NCBI RefSeq assembly: GCF_004923205.2
Contig: NZ_SELD02000015.1
Location: forward strand, 1-64,000
DNA length: 64,000 nucleotides
Source: Paracoccus aeridis
GTDB taxonomy: Bacteria; Pseudomonadota; Alphaproteobacteria; Rhodobacterales; Rhodobacteraceae
Direction of reading: 5' to 3'
Shown: in pieces, positions 17,872-27,236 of the stretch
Numbering within the stretch: the first letter of the stretch is position 1
Layout of the letters: each line of letters starts with the position of its first letter
Program-made: the position numbers and the translations under genes
The notes under the pieces: model-generated
Seen by the model: only the letters and a program-made list of their open reading frames with translations
Told to the model about the DNA's origin: nothing
Database searches by the model: none

Positions 17872-18641
17872 CCGTTCACTTCATCGGCGCCGGCCCCGGC
17901 GCGCCCGACCTGCTGACCTTGCGGGGACGCGACCTGATCGCGGCCTCGCCCGTCTGCCTTTACGCCGGTTCCCTGATCCCGCAGGAACTGCTGCGCCACT
18001 GCCCCGAGGGCGCGCGGATGATCAACACCGCGCCCCTCAGCCTTGACGATATCATCGCCGAGATCGCGAACGCTCACGCGCAGGGGCTGGACGTGGCGCG
18101 GCTTCATTCCGGCGACCTGTCGGTCTGGTCGGCCATGGGCGAGCAGCTGCGCCGCCTGCGGGCGCTGGACATTCCCTACGACATCACGCCCGGCGTGCCG
18201 TCCTTTGCCGCGGGCGCCGCGGCGCTCGGGGCGGAACTGACCCTTCCCGGCGTCGCGCAAAGCGTCGTCCTGACCCGCACCCCGGGCCGCGCCTCGCCCA
18301 TGCCCGGGGGCGAAACGCTGGCCGCCTTCGCCGCGACCGGGGCGACGCTGGCGATCCATCTGTCCATCCACCGGCTGGGTGAAGTCGCCGCCGAGCTGGG
18401 CGCGCATTACGGCACGGACTGCCCGGTGGCCGTGGTCTGGCGGGCAAGCTGGCCCGACCAGCGCATCGTGCGGGGAACGCTGGCCACCATCGCCTCCGAC
18501 GTGGCCGAGACGATGGAGCGGACGGCCCTGATCCTCGTCGGGCGGGCGCTGGCCGCGGAAGATTTCGACGACAGCCGCCTTTATGCGCCCGATTACGACC
18601 GCCGCTTCCGGGCCGGGCGCGCCGACGCGGTGAAGGCGTGA
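17868..18641 (+). CDS. cobM: Precorrin-4 C11-methyltransferase CobM
   Basis: SAM-dependent methylation of precorrin-4 at C11. Seen: [37 protein letters not shown], and [20 protein letters not shown], which are CobM/CbiF signatures. Length is 257 residues. It overlaps cobE upstream and the GTG start of cobB downstream by 4 bases each. Confidence 0.95.
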   Translation: MTVHFIGAGPGAPDLLTLRGRDLIAASPVCLYAGSLIPQELLRHCPEGARMINTAPLSLDDIIAEIANAHAQGLDVARLHSGDLSVWSAMGEQLRRLRALDIPYDITPGVPSFAAGAAALGAELTLPGVAQSVVLTRTPGRASPMPGGETLAAFAATGATLAIHLSIHRLGEVAAELGAHYGTDCPVAVVWRASWPDQRIVRGTLATIASDVAETMERTALILVGRALAAEDFDDSRLYAPDYDRRFRAGRADAVKA

Positions 18642-19945
18642 GCCGCGCCACCATCCCCGGGCTGATCGTCTCGGCCCCCCGCTCGGGGGCGGGGAAGACC
18701 ACGGTGATGCTGGGGCTGCTGCGCTGCCTTGCCGAGGACGGGGTGAAGGTCCGCCCCTACAAATGCGGTCCCGACTACATCGACCCGGCCTTTCACCGCG
18801 CCGCCTGCGGCGAGGCGTCCCGCAACCTCGACAGCTGGGCGATGGGGCCGGGGGTGCTGGCCGACCAGCTTGGCCTGTCGGGCGAGATGGCGCTGGCCGA
18901 GGGCTCGATGGGGCTGTTCGACGGCGTCGCCCGCGCCGGAGCCTCGGGGAACGGCTCGACGGCCGACATCGCGGCGATCACGGGCTGGCCGGTCGTTGTG
19001 GTGATGGATGTCTCGGGCCACGCGCAGACCGTGGCGGCGCTGGCTGCAGGGCTGCGGGAGTTCCGCCCGGATGTGCGCGTCGCGGGGGTGATCCTGAACC
19101 GCGTGGCCTCGCCCCGGCACGAAAGGCTGTGCCGGCTTGCGCTGGATGATGCGGGCATCCCGGTGTTCGGCGCCTTGCCGAGGCGCGGCGACCTGACATT
19201 GCCCGAGCGGCACCTGGGCCTTGTCCAGGCAGTCGAGCATCCCGACCTGCAGTCGGCCATCGCCTCCTATGCCGCGTTCCTGCGCGCCCATGTCGATCTT
19301 GCGGCGCTGCGCGCACTGGCGGCGGGCGGCAGGCCTCTGCAGCCCTCCAGTCGCATCCGCCCCCCGGCGCAGCGGATCGCCCTGGCGCAGGACGCGGCAT
19401 TTTCCTTCACCTATCCGCATCTGCTCGCCGCGTGGCGGGCAGCCGGGGCGGAGATCCTCCCCTTTTCCCCTCTGGCAGACGAGCCCCCACCGGATGCCGA
19501 CTGCTGCTGGCTTCCCGGCGGCTACCCGGAACTCCATGCAGGACGACTGGCCGCGGCGCAGGACTTTCTTGCGGGCCTGAGACGGTTTGCCGGGAACAGG
19601 CCGGTTCATGGCGAATGCGGCGGCTACATGGTGCTGGGGCAAAGCCTGACCGACGCAGACGGGCAGGTTCACCGGATGGCCGGCCTGCTGGGGCTGGAAA
19701 CCAGCTATGCGACCCGCCGGATGCATCTGGGATACCGGCGCGCGCGGCTGCGTTCCCCCCTGCCGGGGCACGATCGCGGCCAGGACCTGCTGGGCCACGA
19801 GTTCCATTATTCCACGATCGTCTCGCAACCCGACGCGCCTTTGGCCAAGGTCTTCGATGCCGATGGCAACCCTGTCCCGGAAACCGGCTCGCGGCGCGGG
19901 AATGTCACCGGCACTTTCTTCCACCTGATCGCAGAGGCGCCATGA
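18638..19945 (+). CDS. cobB: Cobyrinic/hydrogenobyrinic acid a,c-diamide synthase CobB
   Basis: Glutamine- and ATP-dependent amidation of the a and c acetate side chains before cobalt insertion. Seen: N-terminal [18 protein letters not shown]-loop and [12 protein letters not shown]; a C-terminal amidotransferase domain with [19 protein letters not shown] (nucleophile Cys) and GHEFHYS. It starts with GTG at 18638. At 435 residues the length is standard. ATGA-type overlaps with cobM and cobA keep it in the same translation-coupled chain. Confidence 0.95.
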   Translation: MSRATIPGLIVSAPRSGAGKTTVMLGLLRCLAEDGVKVRPYKCGPDYIDPAFHRAACGEASRNLDSWAMGPGVLADQLGLSGEMALAEGSMGLFDGVARAGASGNGSTADIAAITGWPVVVVMDVSGHAQTVAALAAGLREFRPDVRVAGVILNRVASPRHERLCRLALDDAGIPVFGALPRRGDLTLPERHLGLVQAVEHPDLQSAIASYAAFLRAHVDLAALRALAAGGRPLQPSSRIRPPAQRIALAQDAAFSFTYPHLLAAWRAAGAEILPFSPLADEPPPDADCCWLPGGYPELHAGRLAAAQDFLAGLRRFAGNRPVHGECGGYMVLGQSLTDADGQVHRMAGLLGLETSYATRRMHLGYRRARLRSPLPGHDRGQDLLGHEFHYSTIVSQPDAPLAKVFDADGNPVPETGSRRGNVTGTFFHLIAEAP

Positions 19946-20688
19946 GAGAGGCGGGCTGCGTCAGCTTCGTGTCCTCCGGCCCCGGCGACCCGGAACTGCT
20001 GACGGTCCGGGCCGTGAAGCGCCTTCAGGCGGCAGAGGTCGTGCTTTACGATGACCTTTCCTCGGGCCCGATCCTCGACCTTTCCCCGGATAGTGCAGAT
20101 CTGATTTCCGTCGGCAAGCGCGCGGGACGCGCCTCGGCGCGACAGGACGACATCAACCGCCTGCTGGTGAACCACGCGAGGACCGGCGCCAGAGTGGTGC
20201 GGCTGAAATCCGGCGATGCAGGCATGTTCGGCCGCCTGGAAGAGGAAATCGCCGCCCTCGATGCGGCCGGGATCGGCTACGAGGTCATTCCGGGTGTCAC
20301 CGCTCCGGTGGCTGCTGCTGCCGCGGCAGGCATCCCGCTGACGCGGCGGCTGACGGCCCGGCGGGTCCAGTTCGTGACCGGCCACGAGATCACCGGGACG
20401 CTGCCGGGCGACCTGAACTGGGCCGCGCTGGCGGACCCCCATGCGGTGACGGCCGTCTACATGGCGCGGGCGACCTTTCCCGACTTTGCCGGCAGGCTTA
20501 TTTCCCATGGGCTTTCCCCGGCTGCCCCCGCAATCCTCGCGGTCGGCGTCTCCACGCCAGCCGAGACGCTTTTCAGGGGCACCATCGGCGAGATTGCCGA
20601 ATCGTGCCGCGCCAACTCTCGCTCGACCGCTCCGACCCTGATCCTTTACGGCGCGCTTGCCGGGGACGCCCCGCGCCGCAGCAGGTAG
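19942..20688 (+). CDS. cobA: Uroporphyrinogen-III C-methyltransferase CobA
   Basis: Methylates uroporphyrinogen III at C2 and C7 to give precorrin-2, the entry step of the branch. Seen: VSSGPGDPELLTVRAVK, VLYDDL, RLKSGDAGMFGRLEEE, and PGVTAPVAAAAAAGIPLTRR. It is a single-domain SUMT of 248 residues without the CysG dehydrogenase/chelatase part. It is the last gene of the riboswitch-1 operon; its final 43 bases overlap the antisense 3' end of cobF. Confidence 0.93.
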   Translation: MREAGCVSFVSSGPGDPELLTVRAVKRLQAAEVVLYDDLSSGPILDLSPDSADLISVGKRAGRASARQDDINRLLVNHARTGARVVRLKSGDAGMFGRLEEEIAALDAAGIGYEVIPGVTAPVAAAAAAGIPLTRRLTARRVQFVTGHEITGTLPGDLNWAALADPHAVTAVYMARATFPDFAGRLISHGLSPAAPAILAVGVSTPAETLFRGTIGEIAESCRANSRSTAPTLILYGALAGDAPRRSR

Positions 20689-21413
20689 ATGTCCATGATC
20701 CAGCCCCGGCGCGCCCGTGCCTCGGCGCGGGTCCTGACGATGCGCGGCCCTGCGTCGGACAGGGGGCCGTGGTCGAGGATCTCGCCCTCCATCCCCACAT
20801 AGGCGCCCCACCAGATCGAGATCCCTGCCGGGTCGAGCGTGGTGAACGAACATTCGCCGTCGAGCATCACCACCAGCGTGTCGACGCCCCGCGGCCAGCC
20901 ATGCTCGCGCAGGTGCCGCCCGGTGGTGACGAGGAACGGCTCGGCCAGGCTGTTGAGCGGAATGGCATGGGACGCGGTGAGCACCTGCAGCGACATCAGG
21001 CCAGGCACGACCTTCAGGTCCAGTGGGCGGACCTTTCCGATCCGCCCGGCGATCCGCAGCGTGCTGTCGAACAGCGCCGGGTCGCCCCAGACGAGCAGCG
21101 CGACCTTCCGCGCTTCGGGGTAGGGGGCCAGCGCATCGAGCCAGGCTTGCGCGATGGCATCGTGCCAGAGGTTCACCCGCGTCTTGTAGTCGGGCACGGC
21201 GGGGTCGCGCTCGGGCATGGGAAAGGACAAGAGCCGGGGTGCTTCGCCCTCGACGCAACTGGCGGCGATCCGGCGGCGAAGGTCGGCAAGCTCCTGCCTG
21301 TCCTCGCCCTTCTCGGGAATCAGCAGGATGTCCGCTGCCCTGATCGCCTCGATCGCCTGCAAGGTCAGGTGGTCGGGGTTGCCGGTCCCGATCCCGACGA
21401 GCGTTAGTTCCAT
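20646..21413 (-). CDS. cobF: Precorrin-6A synthase (deacetylating) CobF
   Basis: Methylates C1 of precorrin-5 and releases acetate, giving precorrin-6A; a step specific to the aerobic pathway. Seen: LVGIGTGNPDHLTLQAIEAI, IPEKGEDRQEL, LVWGDPALFDST, and the C-terminal SIWWGAYVGM. The start at 21413 (MELTLVGIG) gives 255 residues, the family length. It is the last gene of the minus-strand cobU-cobT-cobS operon and converges on cobA with a 43-base overlap. Confidence 0.94.
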   Translation of the reverse strand: MELTLVGIGTGNPDHLTLQAIEAIRAADILLIPEKGEDRQELADLRRRIAASCVEGEAPRLLSFPMPERDPAVPDYKTRVNLWHDAIAQAWLDALAPYPEARKVALLVWGDPALFDSTLRIAGRIGKVRPLDLKVVPGLMSLQVLTASHAIPLNSLAEPFLVTTGRHLREHGWPRGVDTLVVMLDGECSFTTLDPAGISIWWGAYVGMEGEILDHGPLSDAGPRIVRTRAEARARRGWIMDIYLLRRGASPASAP

Positions 21414-21595
21414 GGCAGCGTCTCCGAAAGCCTGCGGCACCGCCTAGAGGGTAACCCGTTCCGCTCGCAAGGGCAGGGGCCCAGCAGAGCCGGCGCGGGC
21501 TGCTGGATCACCTCGGTCTTGCCGGCTTCGCCACAAGGCAGCTTTCCGAGCCTGCCGGCGCAGAGCGCGTGCTGGACCAAGGGTGCGCCGTTCAC
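21404..21595 (-). CDS. Small Cys-rich hypothetical ORF, 63 aa
   Basis: Fills the gap between cobS and cobF and overlaps the cobF start by 10 bases. It would use GTG at 21595. Seen: five cysteines, including PCGEAGKTE and LLGPCPCERNG. No family recognised. Position and strand fit an operon member, and its cysteines could bind metal; but a short GC-rich frame can occur by chance, so this is tentative. If it is not a gene, the 200-base gap would be an unexplained leader of cobF. Confidence 0.35.
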   Translation of the reverse strand: MNGAPLVQHALCAGRLGKLPCGEAGKTEVIQQPAPALLGPCPCERNGLPSRRCRRLSETLPWN

Positions 21596-21619
21596 CCGGC
21601 GAACGGTCCGATGCGTGAC

Positions 21620-22357
21620 TTACCAGTCTGCGCCAAGCGTCAGCAGCAGCGCGATCTCGGCTGTCTGCTGGCCCGCGCCCAGCACGTCGCCCGTCTGCCC
21701 GCCGATCTTGCTGCGGGCGGTCAGCGCCAGGACCGCCACGGCCAGCGCTGCGACGGCCAGAGCGGCCCCGCCTTGCGCCAGAAGCAGCAGGGGCAATCCC
21801 CCGAGCAGCATCGCCACCAGAACGCTCGCCGTGCCGACAGCCCGTCCCTGCGCCCCGAGCCCGTCCGCTCGGGCGGCGGGCAGCCATGCCATCAGTGCGA
21901 CCGGGGCCACGCGGCTTGCCATGGCCACGGCGATCACGGCGGCAACGGCCTGCATCTCGGCCAGTTCCGCCAGCCCCAGCCAGCGCAGGCCGAGCGTCAC
22001 GACCAGCCCGACCGTGCCATAGCTGCCGATCCGGCTGTCGCGCATGATCTGAAGCCGGCGTTCGCGCGTGGCGCCGCCCCAGAAGCCGTCGCAGATGTCG
22101 GCAAGCCCGTCCTCATGCAGGGCCCCCGTCGCCATGGCCTGCGCGCCAAGGGCCAGCCCGCCTGCGACCAGGGGCGACAGCCCCAGCGCCAGCGCGGCCC
22201 ACATGACTCCGCCCGCGATCAGGCCGACGATCAGCCCGGCCAGCGGAAAGGCCCATGCTGCCGCGGCCAGCGGCGGAACGGGGTCGCGCAGCCGTCCGAA
22301 GGGCACGCGCGTCAGAAGGACGATCGCCAGTTGCGCCTGGGCAAGGCGCTGCCTCAT
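21620..22357 (-). CDS. cobS: Adenosylcobinamide-GDP ribazoletransferase CobS (CobV)
   Basis: Membrane enzyme that joins adenosylcobinamide-GDP to alpha-ribazole (phosphate), completing the nucleotide loop. Seen: several hydrophobic segments along 245 residues, and the metal/active-site block GALHEDGLADICDGFWGG followed by RDSRIGSYGTVG. Named CobV in Pseudomonas denitrificans; not to be confused with the cobaltochelatase subunit CobS. It overlaps cobT by 4 bases. Confidence 0.94.
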   Translation of the reverse strand: MRQRLAQAQLAIVLLTRVPFGRLRDPVPPLAAAAWAFPLAGLIVGLIAGGVMWAALALGLSPLVAGGLALGAQAMATGALHEDGLADICDGFWGGATRERRLQIMRDSRIGSYGTVGLVVTLGLRWLGLAELAEMQAVAAVIAVAMASRVAPVALMAWLPAARADGLGAQGRAVGTASVLVAMLLGGLPLLLLAQGGAALAVAALAVAVLALTARSKIGGQTGDVLGAGQQTAEIALLLTLGADW

Positions 22358-23361
22358 GCGCCGCTGATCCCCGCGTCGGCGAAGGTCGCCATGCCGTTGT
22401 GGCAGGCCAGCGCCGAGCGCACGATCCCCAGCGCCAGCGCCGCCCCCGTGCCTTCCCCTAGCCGCATGTCGAAGTCGAGGATGGCAGTCTTGCCCATGGC
22501 CGAAAGAAGCTTCCGGTGACCCGGCTCGAGCGAGAGATGGCCGACAAGGCAGTGGTCGAGAAGGCGCGGGTCCGCCGCGAACAGGGGCGCCACGGCGGCG
22601 GTGCAGATGAAGCCGTCGAGGATCACCGGGATGCGCGCCGCGCGCGCTGCAAGGACCGCGCCGCAGATCGCGGCCTGCTCGCGCCCGCCGAGGGCGGCGA
22701 GGGTTTCCAGGGCCGAGCAGCCCCGATGCCGCCCAAGCCCCCGCGCGATCGCATCGACCTTGCGCCGGACGCCTGCGTCATCCGAGCCGGTGCCCCGGCC
22801 GACCCAGTCCGCGACCTCGCCCCCGAACAACGCGGCGCACAGGGCGGCCGAGATGGTCGAGTTGCCGATGCCCATCTCGCCCAGCGTCAGGATGTTGGCC
22901 TGCGGATCGACGGCCGCGGCGCCACGGTTCATGGCCTCCAGCGTCTCGGCCCCGGTCATGGCGGGTCCCGTCGTGAAGTCGGCGGTGGGGTGGTCGAGGT
23001 CCAGCGCGACCACCGACAGGTCGGCGCCGTTCACGCGGCAAAGCTGGTTGATCGCGGCGCCCCCCGCGCGGAAGTTCGCCACCATCTGCGCGGTGACCTC
23101 CTGCGGGAAGGGGTTCACCCCCTGGGCGCAGATCCCGTGGTTGCCGGCAAAGACCAGTGCCTGCGCCCTGTCGGCCGTGGGCCGCTCGGTCCCCTGCCAT
23201 GCGGCGATGAAAAGGGCGATCTCCTCCAGCCGGCCCAGCGAACCCGGCGGCTTCGTCAGGCTGTCCTGCCGGCGGGCGGCAGCAGCCCGGGCGGCGTCGT
23301 CGGCGGTGGGCAGGGTGTCGGCCAGGGCGGCGACGTCGGACAGGTTCTCGAAGCGCATCAT
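22354..23361 (-). CDS. cobT: Nicotinate-nucleotide-dimethylbenzimidazole phosphoribosyltransferase CobT (CobU)
   Basis: Makes alpha-ribazole 5'-phosphate from dimethylbenzimidazole and nicotinate mononucleotide. Seen: TKPPGSLGRLEEIA, VFAGNHGICAQGVNPFPQE, GEMGIGNST, and the catalytic Glu region RLGEGTGAAL near the C-terminus. At 335 residues the length is standard. The start at 23361 overlaps the cobU stop by 4 bases. Called CobU in Pseudomonas nomenclature. Confidence 0.95.
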   Translation of the reverse strand: MMRFENLSDVAALADTLPTADDAARAAAARRQDSLTKPPGSLGRLEEIALFIAAWQGTERPTADRAQALVFAGNHGICAQGVNPFPQEVTAQMVANFRAGGAAINQLCRVNGADLSVVALDLDHPTADFTTGPAMTGAETLEAMNRGAAAVDPQANILTLGEMGIGNSTISAALCAALFGGEVADWVGRGTGSDDAGVRRKVDAIARGLGRHRGCSALETLAALGGREQAAICGAVLAARAARIPVILDGFICTAAVAPLFAADPRLLDHCLVGHLSLEPGHRKLLSAMGKTAILDFDMRLGEGTGAALALGIVRSALACHNGMATFADAGISGA

Positions 23362-23861
23362 TTCACTTTCACTGGAAGGCCGCAGACGGCCAGGATGACC
23401 TCGTCCGCGACCTGCGCGACCTGCTGGTTCAGCAGGCCGGCCGCATCGCGGAAGGTCCGGGCCATCGGGTTCTCGGGCACGATCCCGGCGCCGATCTCGT
23501 TGGTCACCAGCACCACGGGCGAGGCCTGCGCGCCAAGCGTCTCGACGAGCCGCGCGGCCTCGGCCTGCCAGTCCCGTTCGGCCAGGATCAGGTTCGTCAG
23601 CCACAGCGTCAGGCAATCCACCAGCCGCGGCGTCCCTTGGGTCCGCGCAAGCGCCCCGCACAGGTCGATCGGCTCGGCATGGGTCTGCCACTCTTCGCCC
23701 CGTCGCGCCCGGTGAAGCGCGATCCGCTCCTCCATCTCGGCGTCGAAGGCTTGCGCCGTGGCGATATAGACGGCAGGGCTGCCGAGCGAGAGCGTGCGGC
23801 GCTCTGCGATCGCGCTTTTCCCCGACCGGGCCCCGCCCGTCACAAGGATGATCGAACCCAT
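23358..23861 (-). CDS. cobU: Adenosylcobinamide kinase/guanylyltransferase CobU (CobP)
   Basis: Phosphorylates adenosylcobinamide and adds GMP to give adenosylcobinamide-GDP. Seen: P-loop TGGARSGKS at the N-terminus, ALHRARRGEEWQT containing the guanylylated His, DCLTLWLTN, and TNEIGAGIVPENP. Length is 167 residues. First gene of the minus-strand operon cobU-cobT-cobS-cobF; divergent from cobC with only 70 bases between the starts. Confidence 0.95.
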   Translation of the reverse strand: MGSIILVTGGARSGKSAIAERRTLSLGSPAVYIATAQAFDAEMEERIALHRARRGEEWQTHAEPIDLCGALARTQGTPRLVDCLTLWLTNLILAERDWQAEAARLVETLGAQASPVVLVTNEIGAGIVPENPMARTFRDAAGLLNQQVAQVADEVILAVCGLPVKVK

Positions 23862-23931
23862 GGATAGTCCGTGTCTTTGCCTGGCCGATGCTTAATCACA
23901 GTGCGACCGATGACTGAAGGGCCGCTGCGCG

Positions 23932-24507
23932 ATGCCTGAAGGGCAGGGCGCGGAAATCATCCTGATCCGCCACGCGCCGGTCGCCGGAGGAGGGCGCCTG
24001 GCCGGCCGGCTCGACCTGCCGGCCGACCTGTCGGACCGGGTGAGGATCGCGGCCGTCGCCGCGCGCCTGCCCCGCGGGGCGCGGCTGACCAGTTCTCCGG
24101 CCCGGCGCTGCCTCATGACGGCAGAAGCGCTGTTGCCCGGCCTGTCCGTGACGTCTGACGAGAGGCTGTGGGAACAAGGCTTCGGTGACTGGGAGGGTTT
24201 GGACCACGCAGCCCTTCCCGACCTCGGCCCCCTGACCCCGGAGGCGCTGGCCGACCACCGCCCGCCCAACGGCGAAAGCTTCCGGGAGCTTTGCGCCCGC
24301 ACCATCCCCGTCCTCTCGGACCTCGCCGCCGAGCCGGGGGTCCATGTCGTGACCGCCCATGCGGGCACCGTCCGCGCGGCGCTGGCCCATGCGACGGGTT
24401 CCATTCCCGGCGCGCTGTCATTCCACGTGTCGCCGCTGTCGCTGACCCGCTTTCACGTCGGCCCCCAGGGCCAGTGGTCCGTCGCCAAGGTCAACTGGCA
24501 GCCATGA
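23932..24507 (+). CDS. cobC: Alpha-ribazole phosphatase-like histidine phosphatase CobC
   Basis: Likely removes the 5'-phosphate from alpha-ribazole phosphate or from the cobalamin phosphate. Seen: the histidine-phosphatase start ILIRHAPVAGG (phosphorylated His in RHAP, a variant of the usual RHG), SSPARRCLMTAEAL, LWEQGFGDWEG, and the second His in VTAHAGTVRAAL. Length is 191 residues. First of four coupled genes devoted to the nucleotide loop and aminopropanol linker; its stop overlaps the pduX ATG. Confidence 0.85.
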   Translation: MPEGQGAEIILIRHAPVAGGGRLAGRLDLPADLSDRVRIAAVAARLPRGARLTSSPARRCLMTAEALLPGLSVTSDERLWEQGFGDWEGLDHAALPDLGPLTPEALADHRPPNGESFRELCARTIPVLSDLAAEPGVHVVTAHAGTVRAALAHATGSIPGALSFHVSPLSLTRFHVGPQGQWSVAKVNWQP

Positions 24508-25277
24508 AGACCGTCAGGGTTCAGGGGCATTTCGGGGAATACCTGCAGGGCAGGCTGGGACCGGAGGGTCTTCTTGGCCTCATCACGGTTCCCTGTCCGG
24601 CCACGGGCCTCGAGGCGCGGCTGGAGCGCGGGGAGATGCCGCAGGCCGACCCGCTCTGCGGTTTCCTCGGCGCCCTGGACCTTGCGGGCGGCGGAATGAT
24701 CATGGTTTCGCCGCTTTCGCCCCCGGGTGCAGGCACGGGTATCTCGACCGCAACGCTGATCGCGGCCGCGCGGCTTCATGGCTGGGACGGGCCGCCCGAG
24801 CGGCTCATGGCGGCCTGCGTGGCGCATGAGGGGGCGTCGGACCCGCTGGCCTTTCCGCATCCCGCGCGCCTGCTCTGGGCCTCGCGCGAGGGCCGCGTCC
24901 TGAAGAAGATGCCGGCGCTTCCTCCGCATGACATCGTCGGCGGCTATTTCGGAGCGTCGCGCCCCACGGATCCCGAGGATCTGGACTTTCCGGACGTGTC
25001 CGACCTCGCCCAGGACTGGGAAGGCGCGCGCAGCCTGCGCGTCTTCGGTGAACTCGCCTGCGAAAGCGCCCGGCGCTGCCTGCGGCGGCGCGGACCGGCG
25101 GATGATCCCACCGAACACCTTGCCCGAAGCCTCGGGGCCGTGGGGTTCGTGATCGCGCATACCGGCTCGGCGAGAGGGCTGATCTTCCCGAAGGGCGAGG
25201 TTCCGCCCGAGGCGGCGTCCGCGCTGAAGACGGCCGGATTTACTGGCATCCTGCGGTTTGGAAGCGATGATTGCTGA
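24504..25277 (+). CDS. pduX: PduX-like L-threonine kinase (GHMP family)
   Basis: Phosphorylates L-threonine to L-threonine-O-3-phosphate, the substrate of the CobD decarboxylase. Seen: HFGEYLQGRLGPEG at the N-terminus (the GHMP-kinase opening of PduX) and the glycine-rich phosphate loop PLSPPGAGTGISTATLIAAA, then AVGFVIAHTGSARGLIF. At 257 residues it is similar to PduX. The ATG at 24504 overlaps the stop of cobC. The combination with cbiB and cobD downstream supports the assignment over other GHMP kinases. Confidence 0.85.
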   Translation: MKTVRVQGHFGEYLQGRLGPEGLLGLITVPCPATGLEARLERGEMPQADPLCGFLGALDLAGGGMIMVSPLSPPGAGTGISTATLIAAARLHGWDGPPERLMAACVAHEGASDPLAFPHPARLLWASREGRVLKKMPALPPHDIVGGYFGASRPTDPEDLDFPDVSDLAQDWEGARSLRVFGELACESARRCLRRRGPADDPTEHLARSLGAVGFVIAHTGSARGLIFPKGEVPPEAASALKTAGFTGILRFGSDDC

Positions 25278-26226
25278 CTTTCCCGCGATGATGGTGGTCG
25301 CGATCGCCGTTGACCGGCTGATCGGCTGGCCGAACTGGGTTTATGCCCGCATCGGACACCCGGTCACCTGGGGCGGGCGCCTCATTTCCAGCCTGGAAGC
25401 ACGGCTGAACCAAGCGCGTTTCCCGCGCAGGCTGACAGGGGCGGTGACCCTTGGCCTGTGCCTGACCGCCGTGCTCCTGCCGTCCATAGCCATGCAGCTG
25501 CTGTTGCCGGGCAATGCGCTGGGCGTTCTTGCAGGCGGCCTTCTCGCCTGGCCGCTGGTCGCGGTGCGGTCCATGCACGACCATGTCGCGGCCGTCGAGA
25601 AACCCCTGATCGCGGGCGATCTGCCGGGTGCGCGCCGTGCCGTCTCGAAGATCGTCGGGCGCAATCCCGACGCCCTTGACGAGGCGGGCGTCGCCCGGGC
25701 CGCGCTGGAGAGCCTGGCCGAGAACACCTCGGACGGGATCGTGGCCCCGGTCTTCTGGGGGGCGGTCGCGGGTCTGCCGGGGATCGCCGCCTACAAGATG
25801 ATCAACACGCTGGATTCCATGATCGGCCACCGCAACCCGCGGCATCTGCAGTTCGGCTGGGCGTCGGCCCGTCTGGACGACCTGGTGAACCTGATCCCGG
25901 CGCGGGCGACCGGAGGGCTGTTCGCGCTGGCTTCCGGCAAGCCGCTGCGTGCGGGCGGGGTCATGCTGCGAGATGCGCGCCGGCACCGCTCGCCCAATGC
26001 AGGCTGGCCCGAGGGGGCCATGGCGGGGACGCTGGGCGTTCGCCTGTCAGGGCCGAGGATCTACGACGGCCATGTCGCGCCCGAGCCGTGGCTGAACGAG
26101 GGCGCACCCGATCCGTCGCCGGCATCCGTGACACAGGGACTCCGGCTCTACCGGCGGGCCATGCTGATGCTGGCGGCCGCCCTGATCCTCTGGGCGCTGC
26201 TGCCCGTCATCACCGGGGCATCCTGA
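25267..26226 (+). CDS. cbiB: Adenosylcobinamide-phosphate synthase CbiB
   Basis: Membrane protein that joins adenosylcobyric acid with (R)-1-amino-2-propanol O-phosphate. Seen: DRLIGWPNWVYARIGHPVTW near the N-terminus, LAENTSDGIVAPVFW, YKMINTLDSMIGH, and DDLVNLIPAR, all CobD/CbiB signatures, with hydrophobic segments between. Two starts are possible: TTG at 25258 and ATG at 25267; ATG is preferred because GGAAGCG lies just ahead. It overlaps the end of pduX and couples to cobD (TGATG). Confidence 0.94.
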   Translation: MIADFPAMMVVAIAVDRLIGWPNWVYARIGHPVTWGGRLISSLEARLNQARFPRRLTGAVTLGLCLTAVLLPSIAMQLLLPGNALGVLAGGLLAWPLVAVRSMHDHVAAVEKPLIAGDLPGARRAVSKIVGRNPDALDEAGVARAALESLAENTSDGIVAPVFWGAVAGLPGIAAYKMINTLDSMIGHRNPRHLQFGWASARLDDLVNLIPARATGGLFALASGKPLRAGGVMLRDARRHRSPNAGWPEGAMAGTLGVRLSGPRIYDGHVAPEPWLNEGAPDPSPASVTQGLRLYRRAMLMLAAALILWALLPVITGAS

Positions 26227-27176
26227 TGCGCGACCACGGCGGCAACCTTGACGAGGCCCGCGCCCGGTGGGGGCAGGGGGACTGGATCGACCTGTCCACC
26301 GGCATCAACCGCCGCCCCTATCCCGTGCCCCGGCTTCCGCCCGAGGCATGGACGAACCTTCCCACCGCAAGCGCCAGGGCCGCGCTGATGGACGCCGCCG
26401 CGCGCGCCTTCGGCACCGCCGCGCCGGGGCTTGCGCTTGCGGGCGCGCAGGCGGCGATCCAGATGATCCCCCTGCTGGGAAGACCCGGGGTGGCGAGGGT
26501 TCTCGCCCCGACCTACAACGAACACGCGGCCTGCCTGCGGCAGGCAGGATGGCGCGTCGAGGAAGTGGGACGACTGGAAGCCCTGTCCGGCGCGGACCTC
26601 GCTGTCGTCGTGAACCCCAACAACCCGGACGGGCGCCGTCATTGCAGGAAGGCTTTGCGCAACCTGCCGGTCGGACGGCTGGTCGTCGACGAAAGCTTCG
26701 CCGATCCCGCACCGGGTGACAGCCTCCTGGCTGAGGCCGGCGAAAGCCTGCTTGTCCTGCGTTCTTTCGGCAAGTTCTGGGGGCTGGCGGGCCTGCGCCT
26801 GGGCTTCGTCTACGGCGGCGGGGATGTGATCCGCCGGATGTCCGCGCTCGCCGGTCCCTGGCCCGTTTCCGGGCCTGCCCTCGAAATCGGGCGGATCGCG
26901 CTTGGCGATCAGGACTGGCGCCGCGAAACCATCCGCCGCCTGTCCGCCGAGGCGGCCCGGCTGGACGATCTGGCGGCAGGCGCCGGCTGGACCCGCGCGG
27001 GGGGCACGCATCTTTTCCGCCTCTACGAGACACCGGATGCGCGCCAGGCGCAGGCCACGCTGGCGCGGCGCCACATCTGGACGCGCCGGTTCCCCTATTC
27101 CGACAGATGGCTCCGCCTTGGCCTGCCGGGAAACGAAGGCGAATGGCAGCGGCTCGGGGCGGCGCTCGGCGCCTGA
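26226..27176 (+). CDS. cobD: Threonine-phosphate decarboxylase CobD
   Basis: PLP enzyme that decarboxylates L-threonine-O-3-phosphate to (R)-1-amino-2-propanol O-2-phosphate. Seen: MRDHGGNLDEA and IDLSTGINRRPYPVP at the N-terminus (family hallmark HGGN... and dLStgiNP), VNPNNPDGR, VVDESFAD, and the PLP-lysine region LRSFGKFWGLAGLRLG. At 316 residues it is slightly short for the family. Called cobC in Pseudomonas. Last gene of the cobC-pduX-cbiB-cobD chain. Confidence 0.93.
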   Translation: MRDHGGNLDEARARWGQGDWIDLSTGINRRPYPVPRLPPEAWTNLPTASARAALMDAAARAFGTAAPGLALAGAQAAIQMIPLLGRPGVARVLAPTYNEHAACLRQAGWRVEEVGRLEALSGADLAVVVNPNNPDGRRHCRKALRNLPVGRLVVDESFADPAPGDSLLAEAGESLLVLRSFGKFWGLAGLRLGFVYGGGDVIRRMSALAGPWPVSGPALEIGRIALGDQDWRRETIRRLSAEAARLDDLAAGAGWTRAGGTHLFRLYETPDARQAQATLARRHIWTRRFPYSDRWLRLGLPGNEGEWQRLGAALGA

Positions 27177-27236
27177 TGCCGAAAGCGTCCCTGTTCACCA
27201 AGCTTGCCACCACTGATTCCCGCGGCTAGGGAAGCC

